Of a stretch of DNA of 64,000 nt, positions 1 to 11,150 are shown piece by piece. Under the pieces are notes generated by a model that saw only the letters and a program-made list of their open reading frames with translations, was not told where the DNA came from and did no database searches. This stretch comes from Acorus gramineus (lineage: Eukaryota; Streptophyta; Magnoliopsida; Acorales; Acoraceae), in contig CM060847.1 of assembly GCA_030737835.1 (NCBI GenBank), forward strand, positions 22,260,579 through 22,324,578, read 5' to 3'. The translations under genes and the position numbers were made by a program. Position 1 is the first letter of the stretch, and each line of letters starts with the position of its first letter.

Positions 1-926
1 CCACGTCTGTAATTTAGTATTACATTTCTGTAATTGGTCATTACATTTCTATAATTTATATGTTTTTAGTTTAGTTCCATATATGATATTACATATCTGT
101 TATGTAAATTATAGTTTTTGTAATTTTTGTTGTAATTGTTATAAGAATGATAGGTGGTATTACATTTCTATTATGTAAATGGCAGATTATGTCATTGGGC
201 ATTATATTGGTAGTTTTTGTTGTGGTTGTTATATAAATGTTAATTTCTGTAATTGTTAAATACATGGATCAAGAAGTAATTCTACTAAAATATTACAATT
301 GTTCATAAATTTTTAGTTCAGATTCATGATATTACTAATTTTGTTCATATTGCTAAATGAAAATTTATTTAGGTGTTTGACTAATTGTTGTATTTTTTAT
401 GTAGCTTAGAAAGCACGCTCTTCGTTATGAAGTACATTGAATGTCTAGTTCGATGGCCTTTTAGTGGGTTTCATTTCACCCAAGAGGACATAAAGAGGAT
501 TAAGGGGGAGACAACAACTAATCATTAAGATATAAGAAAACGTCGTAATTCAAACAATTGATGTATCTATTTTCTCAAAACTTTAAGATTGTATTTATAA
601 CAATTTTGTGTACGCTGAATGTACTTACATATGATAATGTAATAACAATGAAATGTGTATATGACTATTTTGTGTTTAAACATCTTCACGTACTTTATTA
701 TTTTTTGTAGATAATTATTAAATATTATAATTATGTGTATAATTTCTATATGTATCACATTATATTTCTGTATTTCTATAACTCTGTCTATAAAGGGTAG
801 TTCAGGTATTATGAAAAGTTAGGGGCATAAAAAAAAGATTTCAGGGGTAAATAAAAAATAAAATAAAAATCCAAGGGTAGAAAAAAAAATTATACCTTTG
901 GTCAAGGGCATTTCAACAATTCACCC
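1..926 (+). mobile_element. Right part of a Ulp1-carrying Mutator-like element (left end outside window)
   Basis: The final 150 bases (about 780-926) match, in inverted orientation, the end of the complete element at 34,237-35,313. The reverse complement begins GGGTGAATTGTTGAAATGCC, against GGGAGAATTGTTCAAATACT there. The AT-rich interior with repeated TTACATTTCTGTAAT-like motifs is shared too. The left end and target-site duplication lie before base 1. The element carries a Ulp1-like terminal exon at about 409-528. It is non-autonomous as far as visible: no transposase is present. Confidence 0.7.
409..528 (+). pseudogene. Ulp1/SENP-type cysteine protease C-terminal exon fragment
   Basis: An open frame reads LFVMKYIECLVRWPF, then FHFTQEDIKRIKGE, then a TAA stop at 526-528. 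This matches the C-terminal end of Ulp1 (C48) SUMO-type proteases, where the segment follows the catalytic Asp-Cys-Gly and contains the F.Q.DM helix. The Cys-containing triplet just upstream is not recognisable: the frame reads Glu-Ser-Thr where Asp-Cys-Gly is expected. Either the exon starts after it or it has mutated. His and Asp catalytic exons are not seen. Ulp1-like cargo is known in plant MULEs (Kaonashi and CUMULE types). This copy is a fragment and not a functional protease. Confidence 0.55.
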
Positions 927-1566
927 TTGAATTTTTTTTAAGTGCCCTTTTGATAGTATTTAATGTAGCAATTATGGCATACCCCAAACATGGTTATTTT
1001 TTTTGTTTTATGTTCTCAGTCATTAAACCCTTTCCCAATCTCTCTTTCAATAATCATTTTTCATCTTCCACCAAGAAGCAAGAGGCCCTCCTTGTCCTTC
1101 ACTATTCCCTTAAATCTCATCCCCCCTCCACTACACTTCCAATCTCGTCTACCCTTATCTCACAACATATTCATTTCATATTCCCACAACAAGAGTTTTT
1201 AATATTCCCAAAACATATTTTTTTACTGTTATAAGATTATACTGTTATAAAACTGGGAGTCTTCATTTCATCTCAAGTGAAGAGGGATACACACACACAT
1301 AGCAGAAAACTCTCTGTTTGGATATCTCTCTACAATCAAATTTGAAATATGATTGGATCTCCCATTTTATTTTAAAATAATATTTATGTACTAAATTTGC
1401 ATAAACAAATTTCACTAAATAAATGTAATTATTAAGGGATAATCCCTAAAGAAATTTCTTAAAATTTAAAAATAGCTAAATTCTTTTTTTGTTCCAAAAA
1501 TCTTAAACTACGTCTGTGGTTGTGGTCATATCTGCATATTTCTTGGCATCTCTTTAGTGCTCACGC
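927..1566. other. AT-rich intergenic stretch, nothing recognised
   Basis: This stretch has homopolymer tracts and a short pyrimidine-rich part (1,020-1,200). Open frames overlap in several phases without domain similarity. No gene, RNA or terminal repeat was identified. Confidence 0.5.
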
Positions 1567-3175
1567 ATAGGTATTTCTTTTTTGCTTGATAATAAAGCCT
1601 TTTCATTCAATTAACTATAACTATACAAAAAGTACATCAACTCATACAAAATGTGATGGAGGCCATTTAAAAAATGGCCTTCATTCAATTATCTTCAGAC
1701 AACAGAGATTGGATTTCGTTGTTTAACTGATCCGGCCTGAAGTGTGTGATTCCAATGGCTGATTGCCATTTGCCAAGCTGCTAGTGCATCCACAACTCTA
1801 TTTCCTTCTCGGAAGATATGAGAAATCCTCCATTCCTTCATCTGAGACACTAGAAAATGGATTTCACGTATATCACGGAGAGAGCATTCCAAGGGATGAC
1901 TCCCTTCTCTTGGGCCCAAGCAACTGCCGTGGTAGAATCTGATTCGGACCACACATTCAAGCTTAGACCTTTGCACATCCTTAACCCAGCCAGAATGCCA
2001 CGGAGCTCCAAGATATTGATAGAGGCAGCGCATGATCTTTCCGCCATGGCTTTGATACAATCCCCTGATGAATTTCTGACTACTGCACCAATCCCAAATC
2101 TGTCATCAGTCAATGATCCATCCGAGTTGGCCTTCAACCACCCAGATGAGGGAAGAGACCAAATCACTTGCAAAGAAGAAATGGATTTCTTCACTAAGAT
2201 TACGCCAAACAGATTTTTAAATGCAAAGGACAGAGAAGATCCATTGTCCTCTATTTGAAGGCCATAAAATCTTGATTTAGCGTTTGAGAGAATATGTCGG
2301 ATTAGAGTTGCTCTGACAGGGGGTTCTTGGTTGAAGAGTAATTCATTTCAAGCTTTTCAGAGAGTCCAAATTGTGAAGGATAAGATGAATTGAAGGATAT
2401 TTCTTTCGTCTTCCGAAGATGCACACTTGATGAACCAAATAAAGAAGTTACCCAATTCAGAAATCCTCTCTATTCTGATTTGGAGAGACCTTAGAATTAC
2501 CTCCCATACATGAGTTGACACAGGACATTGCAAGAAAAGATGGTTAGAAGTCTCTTCATTGGAATTACAAATTATACATGCATTAGATCTGATCCCCCAT
2601 TTCCACATACGGTCATGGGTTGGAAGCTTATGAAGAGCAGCCTGCCAACATGCATTTCGTCTAGGGGGTTGAATAGGATTCCAAATGCATTTCGTCCAAT
2701 CAAGAATGGGTTGTGAGCACCAAATCCGGTTCCAAGCAGAGGAGCAAGACACCTGACCATTTTTACTTCCTGTCCATACAAGAATATCTAGACCATATCC
2801 TCTAATCTCTAGCTAGCTGTTCAATAACATCCCAGACATTATCAAATTCTGAAGGCTATCTAATCGGTTTACACCACTTCCCATCAACAATGAGGTTCGC
2901 CACTGAAGCATTCCATGGGGGACCCCAATGGAGAAGAGAAAGATTGTTGAAATAATGCTTAAGCCCAAATCCATTGATCCATGGGTCATCCCATAGATTT
3001 TAGGACTTACCATCAATGATGATGAAATTGGTGTTGTCCCTTAGCCAAGATATGGAGTGCAAGAACTTTCGCAAGAGAGAAGAGGAAGATTGAGTGGCTT
3101 CAATACTCCAAACTGATCTGTTCTTGCAATATCTAGCCTTTATTCTAGTTCAGTGGCTGATCAAGAACCAGTAAG
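1567..3175 (-). mobile_element. Decayed LINE (L1-type non-LTR retrotransposon) 3' region
   Basis: Read on the minus strand, the order is an RT zinc-binding domain and then RNase H, as in plant L1 ORF2. The zf-RVT part (about 2,357-2,781) has WNPIQPPRRNACWQAALH, then a C..C motif, then NHLFLQCP. The RNase H part (about 1,695-2,194) shows the acidic set: Asp in KANSDGSLTD, Glu in NILELRG, Asp in SESDSTTA and the terminal REGNRVVDALAAW. The frame breaks near 1,900 and again between the zf-RVT and RNase H blocks. The reverse transcriptase core is absent. The unit is a 5'-truncated, inactive copy. Its 3' end lies near 1,567-1,600, where the plus strand reads TTGCTTGATAATAAAG. Confidence 0.75.
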
Positions 3176-3390
3176 GTTGATCACGGCTGTCCTAGTTCCA
3201 AGTGCAATGGCCCTAATACAATCACCTGAAGATCTTCTAAATGACTCGGTCATCAGAGACTGAGCCTTCACGTCTATTTTTAAACATGCACTCCTCGCGT
3301 CTGATGGAAGGGAAAGAAATTTGGACATTTCATGAGCCATCAGAATATTATGCCACCTTGGGCTTAGACCTATGGGTATGTCAGTCAACT
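3161..3390 (-). pseudogene. Second LINE RNase H fragment
   Basis: The minus-strand reading SSGDCIRAIALGTRTAVI parallels NSSGDCIKAMAERSCAASI in the RNase H domain of the neighbouring LINE. A second, differently truncated copy therefore abuts the first. No further domain is present. Confidence 0.45.
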
Positions 3391-3490
3391 AGTCGGGTTC
3401 GATCAGATCAGGGCGAACCCGGATCCGACCTGGCATTTGGATCCGCTGGACTGAGGAGAAGACCCGCCGAACCACGACAACACTGCCCAG

Positions 3491-4225
3491 GGTCTGGATT
3501 ATAGGACAAACCCAAGAAGGAGCTAGTGGGGGTGGTGGCCCCCACTAGATTTATAAATAAAAAAATACAATGACAATCCCATCAATAACTTTGATAGCGG
3601 AAGAAAATTATAAAGAATAGAGACAATTATGTACCAAGTAAAGGGTTAAGGGTTTTAATCTTTTAAGTAGTTGGAATAGTTAAGGATCTAAAACATTAAA
3701 TGATCGATATGATATCAAGTGTCTTCATTGTGTTGGATAATGTTACGTACAACTCCTTTTTCAGCTCCAATTCTAGTTTAAAAATGTTTTAATTTTTTAA
3801 AAAACAATACTTTTATGAAAATTGAAGCATTTGTTTCAAGAAATTGCATTGATACATTTATAGAACATGTGAAAATTTTTTATCGATGCATATACCTCGT
3901 TAATATGAGTATAATTCGATAATTTTCTATCAACGCATATAAGACTGAATTAAAGCTGAAAAATGTGTTTAACGTATTGTGTTATTAAAATTTTAGAATT
4001 TTGTTACGTATTATCTTTTCCTGTTCTAATTCTAGTCACATATATTTCATTAGCATGATATGCTAACATTAATGAGGTATATGTCTCTTTAGAAATGTTT
4101 TACATTTTTTTAAAAGCATATACCTCATTAGATGGGGTATAATATTTTTTAAAAATTCAAAACACCTTTAGACTATAATTGGGATTGAAAAAAATATTGT
4201 ACATAATATTATCTTTTATGTTTAT
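3491..4225. repeat. AT-rich dispersed repeat (family A)
   Basis: The segment from about 3,736 begins GGATAATGTTACGTACAA. It contains GCATTGATACATTTATAGAA and CCTCGTTAATATGAGT-type motifs, and resembles 25,640-25,905 and in part 52,850-54,130. No coding content was seen. A short inverted motif, GTGGGGGTGGTGGCCCCCAC, lies at about 3,523. Confidence 0.4.
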
Positions 4226-5170
4226 TTATTAGTGATAGCCCCCACTAAAACAGATCATGAATACACTACTGTCTTGATCCGTTGGACTCGGATCGACCCG
4301 TCCCAACAATGATGTGAAACCATGAGAGAGGGTGAGAGCTTGAGATGAAAAAAATGGAGAGAGGAGGGGGGGAGGGAAAGAGGGAGAGAGCAATGGTGGG
4401 ATAGGGATAGGGAGGGAGAGAGCGAGAGAGAGGAGCATCAAATTGAGGCTGCGACAGACTGGAGATGTGATCGAGAGATGAGAAGGGGGTGGCGGTTGAT
4501 GTTAGGGGGACACTTGTCCCTCTCACATGGGGACAAGCCCTTTCCTATTTTTAAATGGAAGAGGGACACCTGTCCCACCCCTTTTATTCTAAATGGGAGA
4601 GGGGCCCCCTTGCGTGGCCTCTCTTGGGCCCATGACCGGGCCTGTGGACAGTCCTACGGGCCCGGCCCGACTAAAAAACAAGCTTACCGGAGAACGGAAG
4701 GTGGTCGACCAAAGCATGGTTCATACGATGTGGATAATGCTTTTTGTATTTTCAAAGGAACATAAAATTTCTGTGTATATGTAACGATTCGTATGGACGA
4801 TTGGAACCTTGAATCCTCTGAACGACCGTCTGGAACAATCAAACCGTGAATAACAAATATTTCCATTTCTCAATGCCATCAGTAAATACATCATTGTTGA
4901 TTTATGTAATCATCTATTCTCGTCTTTCAGAAACATTTGAATCTATAATGATTTGTATGGATGAGTGGAACCATGATTCCTCATAACGACCAACTGGAAC
5001 CAATTGCATGTATGCTTAGGGAAATGTAATATATACAGATGTTAATTATTTGTTGATGTATTTTGATTTTTCTTCTTTCTTTTTTTCCCCTACTGACAGG
5101 ACGGACACCTTTTCTTTGAGTTTGTGTAGAATGATGAAATGCATTGACGTTTGTTGTTGTTTTTTGCGCA
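4226..5170. other. Mixed intergenic region with a diverged 60-bp repeat pair
   Basis: A purine-rich block lies at 4,320-4,440. Two diverged direct copies of about 60 bp at 4,786-4,846 and 4,949-5,005 share TGGAACC..GA..CCTC..AACGACC. A GC-richer stretch (4,500-4,700) has open frames in several phases but no recognisable protein. No gene is called. Confidence 0.35.
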
Positions 5171-5531
5171 TTGTTAGGGTGAAGGAAGTAACAATGCAAT
5201 TTTGACGTTGGGCCAGACGTTTTCTAGGTACTTTGATGCTTCATGCCAAGGGTTGAGTCGCAATGGTTTTTCCCCTTTCACTAAGGTTGTATTCGATGAG
5301 TTAACTCGTATGGTATCAGCTGATCATCCTACATGGGCAAACATTGTCGCTGTTTCATGCTATTTTGTGTCATTCACCGCCAGCATAGTACGAGAACCAC
5401 CATCAGCACCGCATCAGGACAACCAACCAGCTGCACCCGTGGACAACCAACCACCATTCTTTCTGGGGCTTTCCGTGGTGTTTTTCTTCCTGGCCCTTAT
5501 TTTCAAAGTTGTGGCATATATCTTTGGCTGA
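5171..5531 (+). CDS. Hypothetical exon-like ORF with a C-terminal hydrophobic segment
   Basis: The frame runs from an AG at about 5,177 to a TGA at 5,529-5,531 and reads about 118 codons without a credible ATG, so it would have to be an internal or terminal exon. The protein is not recognised. It has a Phe/Tyr-rich N-terminal part (FSRYFDASCQGLSRNGFS), a Pro/Gln linker (REPPSAPHQDNQPAAPVD) and a strongly hydrophobic tail (PPFFLGLSVVFFFLALIFKV) of one membrane-span length. The last 60 bp are imperfectly repeated directly downstream (about 5,549-5,615). The setting is repeat-rich, and a captured gene fragment is as likely as a gene. Confidence 0.25.
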
Positions 5532-5640
5532 TCATCCTACATGGAAAAACAAAGCCGTGGTGTTTTTTTTACTGCACCTTATTTTCAGGGTTGCGGACTA
5601 TATCTTAGGCTGATCCGCGGACCCTTCAACGTGTGCTAAT

Positions 5641-7250
5641 GGTGATTTTGATGCAAGATTGGATGTAACGCGTACATATATCACTTTTGAAACCTGGAAC
5701 TGTACTGAAGATTAAAAATTTGTTTTTTTACTCGGTAATTGTGATTTTTTTGTACTGCTATACTTTGAACAAAATTTATAAAGCTGGTATCAAAAAATAA
5801 TTCTCATCTTTAGTGAGATTCCAAAAAGGAAAAGGAAAAAGGAGTCCGAAAAAGGAAAACAAAATTTGTTTTCTTTTGGGTGCTCGTTTTGGCGCCAAAA
5901 GCTTTGGTGTTCTACTCTCTGGCGATTGTCACCGGCGACATGGAGTTGTCACTACTCACTAGACCCTCCTGATATCCCTCCCCCCCTCTCATCCTCCCCT
6001 AGCTCAATCCCCCTCCTCCCCTTCCCCCTCTCCAGCCCCTTCTGAATGAACACAATTCTCATACACAAAGTAGTTGGTGGGCTACTCCACCTAAGGAATG
6101 GGAGAAATAAAAGTCTTATGTCTTTATCTAACATTGGGGACAGATGAGGAGAGGTTTGTTGGTCGCGCGTCAGGTCGACCCATATACAGAAGTCTGATAT
6201 ATCTTTATCTAACATTTGATTTTTGGAATATAGATCAATATCGATCGAAAGACATTTGTCTACCTTCATAAATAAATAACACCAAGGCCTACTATGGATC
6301 TCTTCTACGATTGATATGATGGAGAACGGGTGACCGACGCGTTTATGAAGTAATGGGATCACCAAAAGATCCAATCATCAATCCATTGCTAACTTTACAA
6401 CTTTGTATATTTCAATAATTTTAGCAATACAAATGTTTACCAAGTGAGGGAAAAAAAAGTCTAATAAATAAATTATGAAAATATCAGCTAGTAGAAATTA
6501 AGAGCCCCGATTTTAGAATCACACGAAATTTTTCGTGAAGATAGATTTTAAAGAAATCTTTCGGATTAGTTGTTATGCCACTACCTTCCATCTACCAGAC
6601 CCTAACGCGCCTTCCTTCCTCTACCTCCGATCCACCTCCTCCAACCCAACACCTAGTTCCCTTGACCCCGCTGCACCTCTCAAACATAGGGATGGTAGGG
6701 GGAGAGGGGGTGGACTTAGTGTGTAAAACGTAAGATAGATATGGGGTGAACTAATTAAATGGTATTTGAAAAAGATTGGGGTCAAATTAAAAATGGGGTG
6801 GGAACAGTAGTTGGAGTGGATGTAACGATGCATTTAGGAGCCATTTGGGTTGTAGAATATGGGAAGAATATGAGGTAATAGGGGGAGAATAAGCTTAAAA
6901 AGGAGTTTGGGTGGAATGAATCAATGGATATAGGCAATGGATGCCAAAATATGTGGAATAAGCTGATATTTGTATTCCAAACTTCCTCTTGAAATTGTGT
7001 TATTCCACTCAATCTATTCCACAAGTATTAGCGAGACCCATATTTTCATAAATTAGGGGGTTCACATGTCAAATCTTTTTTTATTTATTATAAATTTTAA
7101 TTTACGTTTTACTCACATTTTATAAATCCTTATCTGCTAACTTGATCGTAGATCAAAAGCAAACCATGGGAAGCTATATAATCCAACCTCATCATATTCG
7201 GCCTGACCTTCCAAGAGACTCTTGACAATGACAAGCAAGACACGAACACG
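5641..7250. other. Intergenic, no gene recognised
   Basis: Pyrimidine-rich runs (5,970-6,050) and an open minus-strand frame at 5,952-6,374 show no domain similarity or splice context. About 6,800-7,025 is rich in GGAATA/TATTCC motifs like those of the MITEs near 30 kb, and may be a diverged relative. Nothing else is supportable. Confidence 0.35.
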
Positions 7251-7299
7251 TACGTTAGATGCCATGAATTAATTTATAAAAATATCAACTTGTAATGAC

Positions 7300-7625
7300 T
7301 AGGGGATGCAACTTAGAGCCCATTTGGGACCACGCTCTCAACCTCCGCGTTGGATAAAGTGGCCGGCGGTACCAAATCATTTTTTTCGAGGTATCCCCTA
7401 TGGATGCAAGTTTTTCATGATGAAGGCAAATGCGGGTTTTTCATCTGGGATGATGCTCTCAATCTCCACATTGAATAAAGGGGCCGGCGGTACCAAATCG
7501 TTCTTTTCCGGGTGTCCCCTATAGATGCAAGTTTTTTTGTGATGAAGGCAAACGCGGGCTTTTCATTTGAATATGGGGTGGCGTTCCAAGGCGTTCCCCA
7601 TCTCAGAATCTGCCACTGTAGATTT
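7300..7625. repeat. Imperfect tandem repeat of about 130 bp
   Basis: Two copies share GGCCGGCGGTACCAAATC, then a CCCCTATGGATGCAAGTTTTT-like stretch, then GATGAAGGCAAA.GCGGG. They start near 7,360 and 7,482. The left flank AGAGCCCATTTGGGACC looks like the terminus of a hAT-type MITE, but the matching right end is not clear. Confidence 0.45.
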
Positions 7626-7640
7626 GATTTTCTTTCCATA

Positions 7641-8225
7641 TATATTTAATGGTAGACCGAAGGCTGTTTCAAATTTGCACGCTCCAGCATATATATCGTT
7701 TTAGATTGTTTACAAGCAACAATATCACTTCAGACTAGGCTCAAAAGGCATACACGACCGTGAATAAAGTTGCATGTGAAATTGAAAGGGAGATCAGCTC
7801 ATACCTTATTGTTGACTTTCGCTTTATGCATGCATGGACGTTGCTACCGTTGGTTCTTCATGCAAATTGCAGAAAACCGAAGAAACACAAATTTGGATGG
7901 CAGAAATGCAGAAGATAACGTATGAAGACAATTTCCTATAAAAAGAAAAATAATCAAACTGGCCTACACATTTATTAGAAAATCCCGCCCGTCCATGCTG
8001 TCATTGAATAACAACTATTTAAAACAAATGTTTCTGTCACCATAAGAAAAGCCGTCTTTTGGGGCTGGTTTTTTTTTTATATTATTATTATTATTCATCA
8101 GAAAAGCCGTCGCATACAACTACTGTTTTTGCGATTTGTTATTTACAGCGGATGGTAAATAACAGATAGTTATCGTGTGTAGTAAAAAAAAATAAAAAAA
8201 AAATAAAATACACCAAACCCTAGTT
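7641..8225. other. AT-rich intergenic stretch
   Basis: A TTA microsatellite lies at about 8,082-8,096. A short repeated GAAAAGCCGTC motif occurs at 8,045 and 8,101. No gene or RNA was seen. Confidence 0.4.
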
Positions 8226-8700
8226 AATTTCTCCTCCACAGCTGGAATGTCAGCCATCGGCCCATCGCTTCTCCTCCCCGAAGGAGCCTTGACGGAGGCT
8301 TCGATGGCGGATCAGATCGGACTCAGTGGCGGATCGTCCTTGGTCGCGGATCGTTCCTCTCCTCCACGACAGCTAAGGCGGAGAAGACGTTTAATGTCTC
8401 GGCAAGCCGGAGGTCATCAACATTCAGTTGAACGAGAGTGGAGCGGCTAATCTCACAACCTCAATTCGGTTCATCGATTTTGTCCCCTCCAACTTGACGA
8501 CGTATGTGGGAAACACACGCGAAAGCCAAACTCACGATCATGCCTCCCATAAAAATTCATCCGATTGCGGCTACCCCAGAAAACCCGACGACGACGAACT
8601 GTTCGTCTCAGTCCAGCACTACATCTGAGACGTGCCGTGCTGCCCGATCCTCCGCCCCGGCAACACTCATCAGCCGAATCACTCCTCGCATCAGTAATTC
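8226..8700 (+). other. GC-richer stretch, possible captured exon fragment
   Basis: This island of higher GC in AT-rich DNA is open in two overlapping frames. One starts at 8,247 and reads MSAIGPSLLLPEG. A second runs 8,504-8,734. Neither matches a family I recognise, and neither has clear splice sites. It may be a gene fragment or a 5' leader captured by a transposon. It is followed by a short direct duplication (8,701-8,732 and 8,758-8,790). Confidence 0.25.
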
Positions 8701-8884
8701 AATTTCCAATTATTTTATGATTTTACAATACTAATACAACGCTCAAAATCATAAAAAATTTCCAATTATTTTATGATTTTAAAATAGTAAATTCTGCATT
8801 TGGGCTGGTGGGTGATAAAAAAAAAATGCCTTAATATAATGCATACTTTAATCGTTTTTAATTGTATTATAATATACTTGTCTT

Positions 8885-9105
8885 GGTCACTTGCTTGTTA
8901 ACCATTCAAACGTAGTCACGTAGATCTCAAGACACCTCCGTTAGAAAATATAAAAATGCAATGTTGACTAATAAACCAAATTAAGGTTCTCCACCCCGCC
9001 CTCCTCTATTGGCCATTTGCTTGTCAACTAATCAAACGTAGAGCTGATCAAGATACCTTCGTTAGAAAATAAAATGCCATGTTGACTAATTAATAAAATC
9101 AAAGG
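8885..9105. repeat. Imperfect direct duplication of about 110 bp
   Basis: Copies at about 8,885-8,990 and 9,012-9,100 share CACTTGCTTGTTAACC.., AATCAAACGTAG, CCGTTAGAAAATA and ATGTTGACTAAT. They lie directly before the 5' LTR of the copia element. Confidence 0.5.
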
Positions 9106-9221
9106 TTTAATTTTATGTGATAGTGTATTACACGTGTAATCTTATGTGTACCTGTATATAAGGGATTGAACCCTAAAGTGCAATACAAGGATTCTCATTA
9201 TTTTATTATCCGTTTCTATCA
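9090..9221 (+). repeat. 5' LTR of copia element (left end eroded)
   Basis: It is similar to the 3' LTR through GTATTACACGTGTAA, a TATATAA-type TATA motif near 9,155 and the end TTTTATTATCCGTTTCTATCA. The outer boundary is uncertain. Good similarity begins about 9,116. Confidence 0.7.
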
Positions 9222-9233
9222 TGGTATCAGAGC

Positions 9234-10059
9234 CACAGCATGGCATCCTTCATGTCGTCGCCGTCGCCGTCGTCGTCGTCGCCGTCGCCATCGCCGTCGT
9301 CGTCGTCATCGTCACTGTCAACGTCGTCGCCGCCGCCGTGCCACCTGCTCGCGCTGCCCCTGCCGCTGTGTGTGCAGCCCTCCGCTGCTCGTGCCGCCCC
9401 TTGCAGCGCTGTGCGGCACCCTGCCCTACCGCGCGCCCTGCCTCACCCAGCCCTGTCGCGCGCCCTGCCCTACCGAGCGCCCTGTTGCGCCCTGCCCAGT
9501 CACGTGCCCTGCACCGCGCCCTGCCCTGTCGCGCGCCCTGCCGTGTCGTGCCCTGCTGTGCGACTGAACCTACCCCGATTACCCAGGATCTGTCGCGCTT
9601 GAGAAATCTGCCCGGGCACCGATCCGCTGATTCTGCCCAGATTTCCCGGGATCTGCTGGGACAGCTCGTGCTAGCCTGTATCGAGCGTTCTAGATCATCT
9701 CGCGCGCCCGACCCAGCACCCGACCCGAGTCCACCCAACATCCAACCCAGACCATGCCCAGCGACCCGAATCTGTGAACCCAGCCCAGCATTCGACCCGG
9801 ACCCAACCCTGATCCGCGAACCCGACCTGAGTCTGCCCTCAGGTCACCTCCGGCCGCCCTCCGGCTCCTCTGGCCGCCCTCTGCCGCCACCGGCCGCTCT
9901 CCGCAGCATCTGGCACCTCCTTGAGACTTCGAATCACTAAATTGGTCATAACTTCCTCTCCGGAAGTTCGATTAAGGTGATCCAGGAGTCCATTTTGCTC
10001 GATTTTTCATGCTCTACGTCCTCGTCTGCTTCTGATCCTCATCCGAGTGGTTCTGCACA
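9234..10059 (+). other. Copia leader with GC-rich low-complexity tracts
   Basis: Between the primer-binding site and gag there is a (GCC/GTC)n trinucleotide tract (about 9,255-9,345). A degenerate GCCCTGCC/GCGCGCCCTG repeat (9,410-9,560) and a CCCGACCC-rich block (9,700-9,830) follow. Long open frames exist on both strands because the composition avoids stops. Their Arg/Pro/Ala-rich products look artefactual. This block is far more GC-rich than the rest of the element. Confidence 0.6.
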
Positions 10060-11150
10060 ATGTCAGAAACCAACGATGACCATACTCTTCCGTTACCAAC
10101 TTCGAAGGTTTCTGATCTCCCTCAAGCTGCTGTGGTATCTGATCTCTCTCCGGCTGCTACTCTCTCTCAGATGGCATGTTTTGAGAATTTTTGGGACAAT
10201 CTTCCGAACTCGACGGATTTTCCTCTCAGTTCTGCCGACGATTGGTCACCCTGGCACATTACGGTATAGAGCTCTCGATCGTTGTCATCTTGTCGGTTAT
10301 ATTGATGGTTCTATTGTGCAACCGTCTGATCGAGACCCGACATATATCACCTGGCGCACACGGGACAGACGCGTACTCTCCTATTTGATCAACTCTGTTG
10401 ATCGTTCGATCCGTGCAGATCTCACTGGTTTTCCATCGTCCGCCGCACTATGGACTCATCTTTGTGATCGCTTTGTAGAGAAAAGCGGTGCTCGTGAATA
10501 TCAACTTCTGATCGACACTCAGACTGCTACTCAAGGTGATCTATCTGCCCAGACTCTATATGGCCGCATGAGGGCGAACTTCAGGGAGCTTCGTGCGCTT
10601 GAGCCTGGACCGATGGCCACTCCCGCTGAGCGAGAAGCTTTTCGTGATCGTCGCGAGTTGTATCAGTATCTGATGGCTCTTCGTCCAGAGTTTTCCGCAT
10701 TGGCCGGTCAACTCATACATCGGGATCCACTTCCTCGACTGGAATCCGCTGTCACTGAGGTTGTTGCTGAGGAGACTCGTCTTCGCACCATTGCATTGCG
10801 CCAGTCCACTCCATCTTCCACTTATGAGGGTGTCTTGGCAGCTACTCCTCCTACGACTCTCACAGGCTCCTCTCGAAAGAATACATTTGTGCTCACTGCA
10901 AGAGGACTGGACATCCGATCGCCGACTGTTGGAAGCTTCATCCTGAAAAGCGCTTTGGACCAAAAGGAAGAGGACAACATCGCCCCACTGCTCCCTATAC
11001 TTCTGTTTCTGTTGGGTCTTCCTACACAGATCAGCTTGGGCGTATCTGAGAGAGCCTCGATCAACTGATCATACAGCAACCTCCTCCTGGTTCTTCTACT
11101 CCCTCTGCTTTCTCTACTACTTCGGGTACTCCTGTTCATTGGATTTTTGA
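10060..11150 (+). pseudogene. gag: Copia gag (broken)
   Basis: The probable start is ATG 10,060 (MSETNDDHTLPLP). The frame shifts near 10,265 to continue with YIDGSIVQPSDRD and the UBN2/gag-type core WTHLCDRFVEKS. It shifts back before a CCHC zinc knuckle, C..C....H....C, at 10,888-10,929 (CAHCKRTGHPIADC). An in-frame TGA at 11,047-11,049 follows. The knuckle is intact. Capsid assembly is the normal family role, but this copy cannot make a full product. Confidence 0.8.

Noticed and set aside
5952-6374. Minus-strand 140-codon frame
   Set aside because: No domain, no supporting splice or promoter context, and the last third is encoded by a simple pyrimidine tract.
9240-9940. Long overlapping open frames on both strands, up to 239 codons
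   Set aside because: GC-rich simple repeats avoid stop codons in all frames. The products are Pro/Arg/Ala-rich and the block lies in the leader of a retrotransposon.
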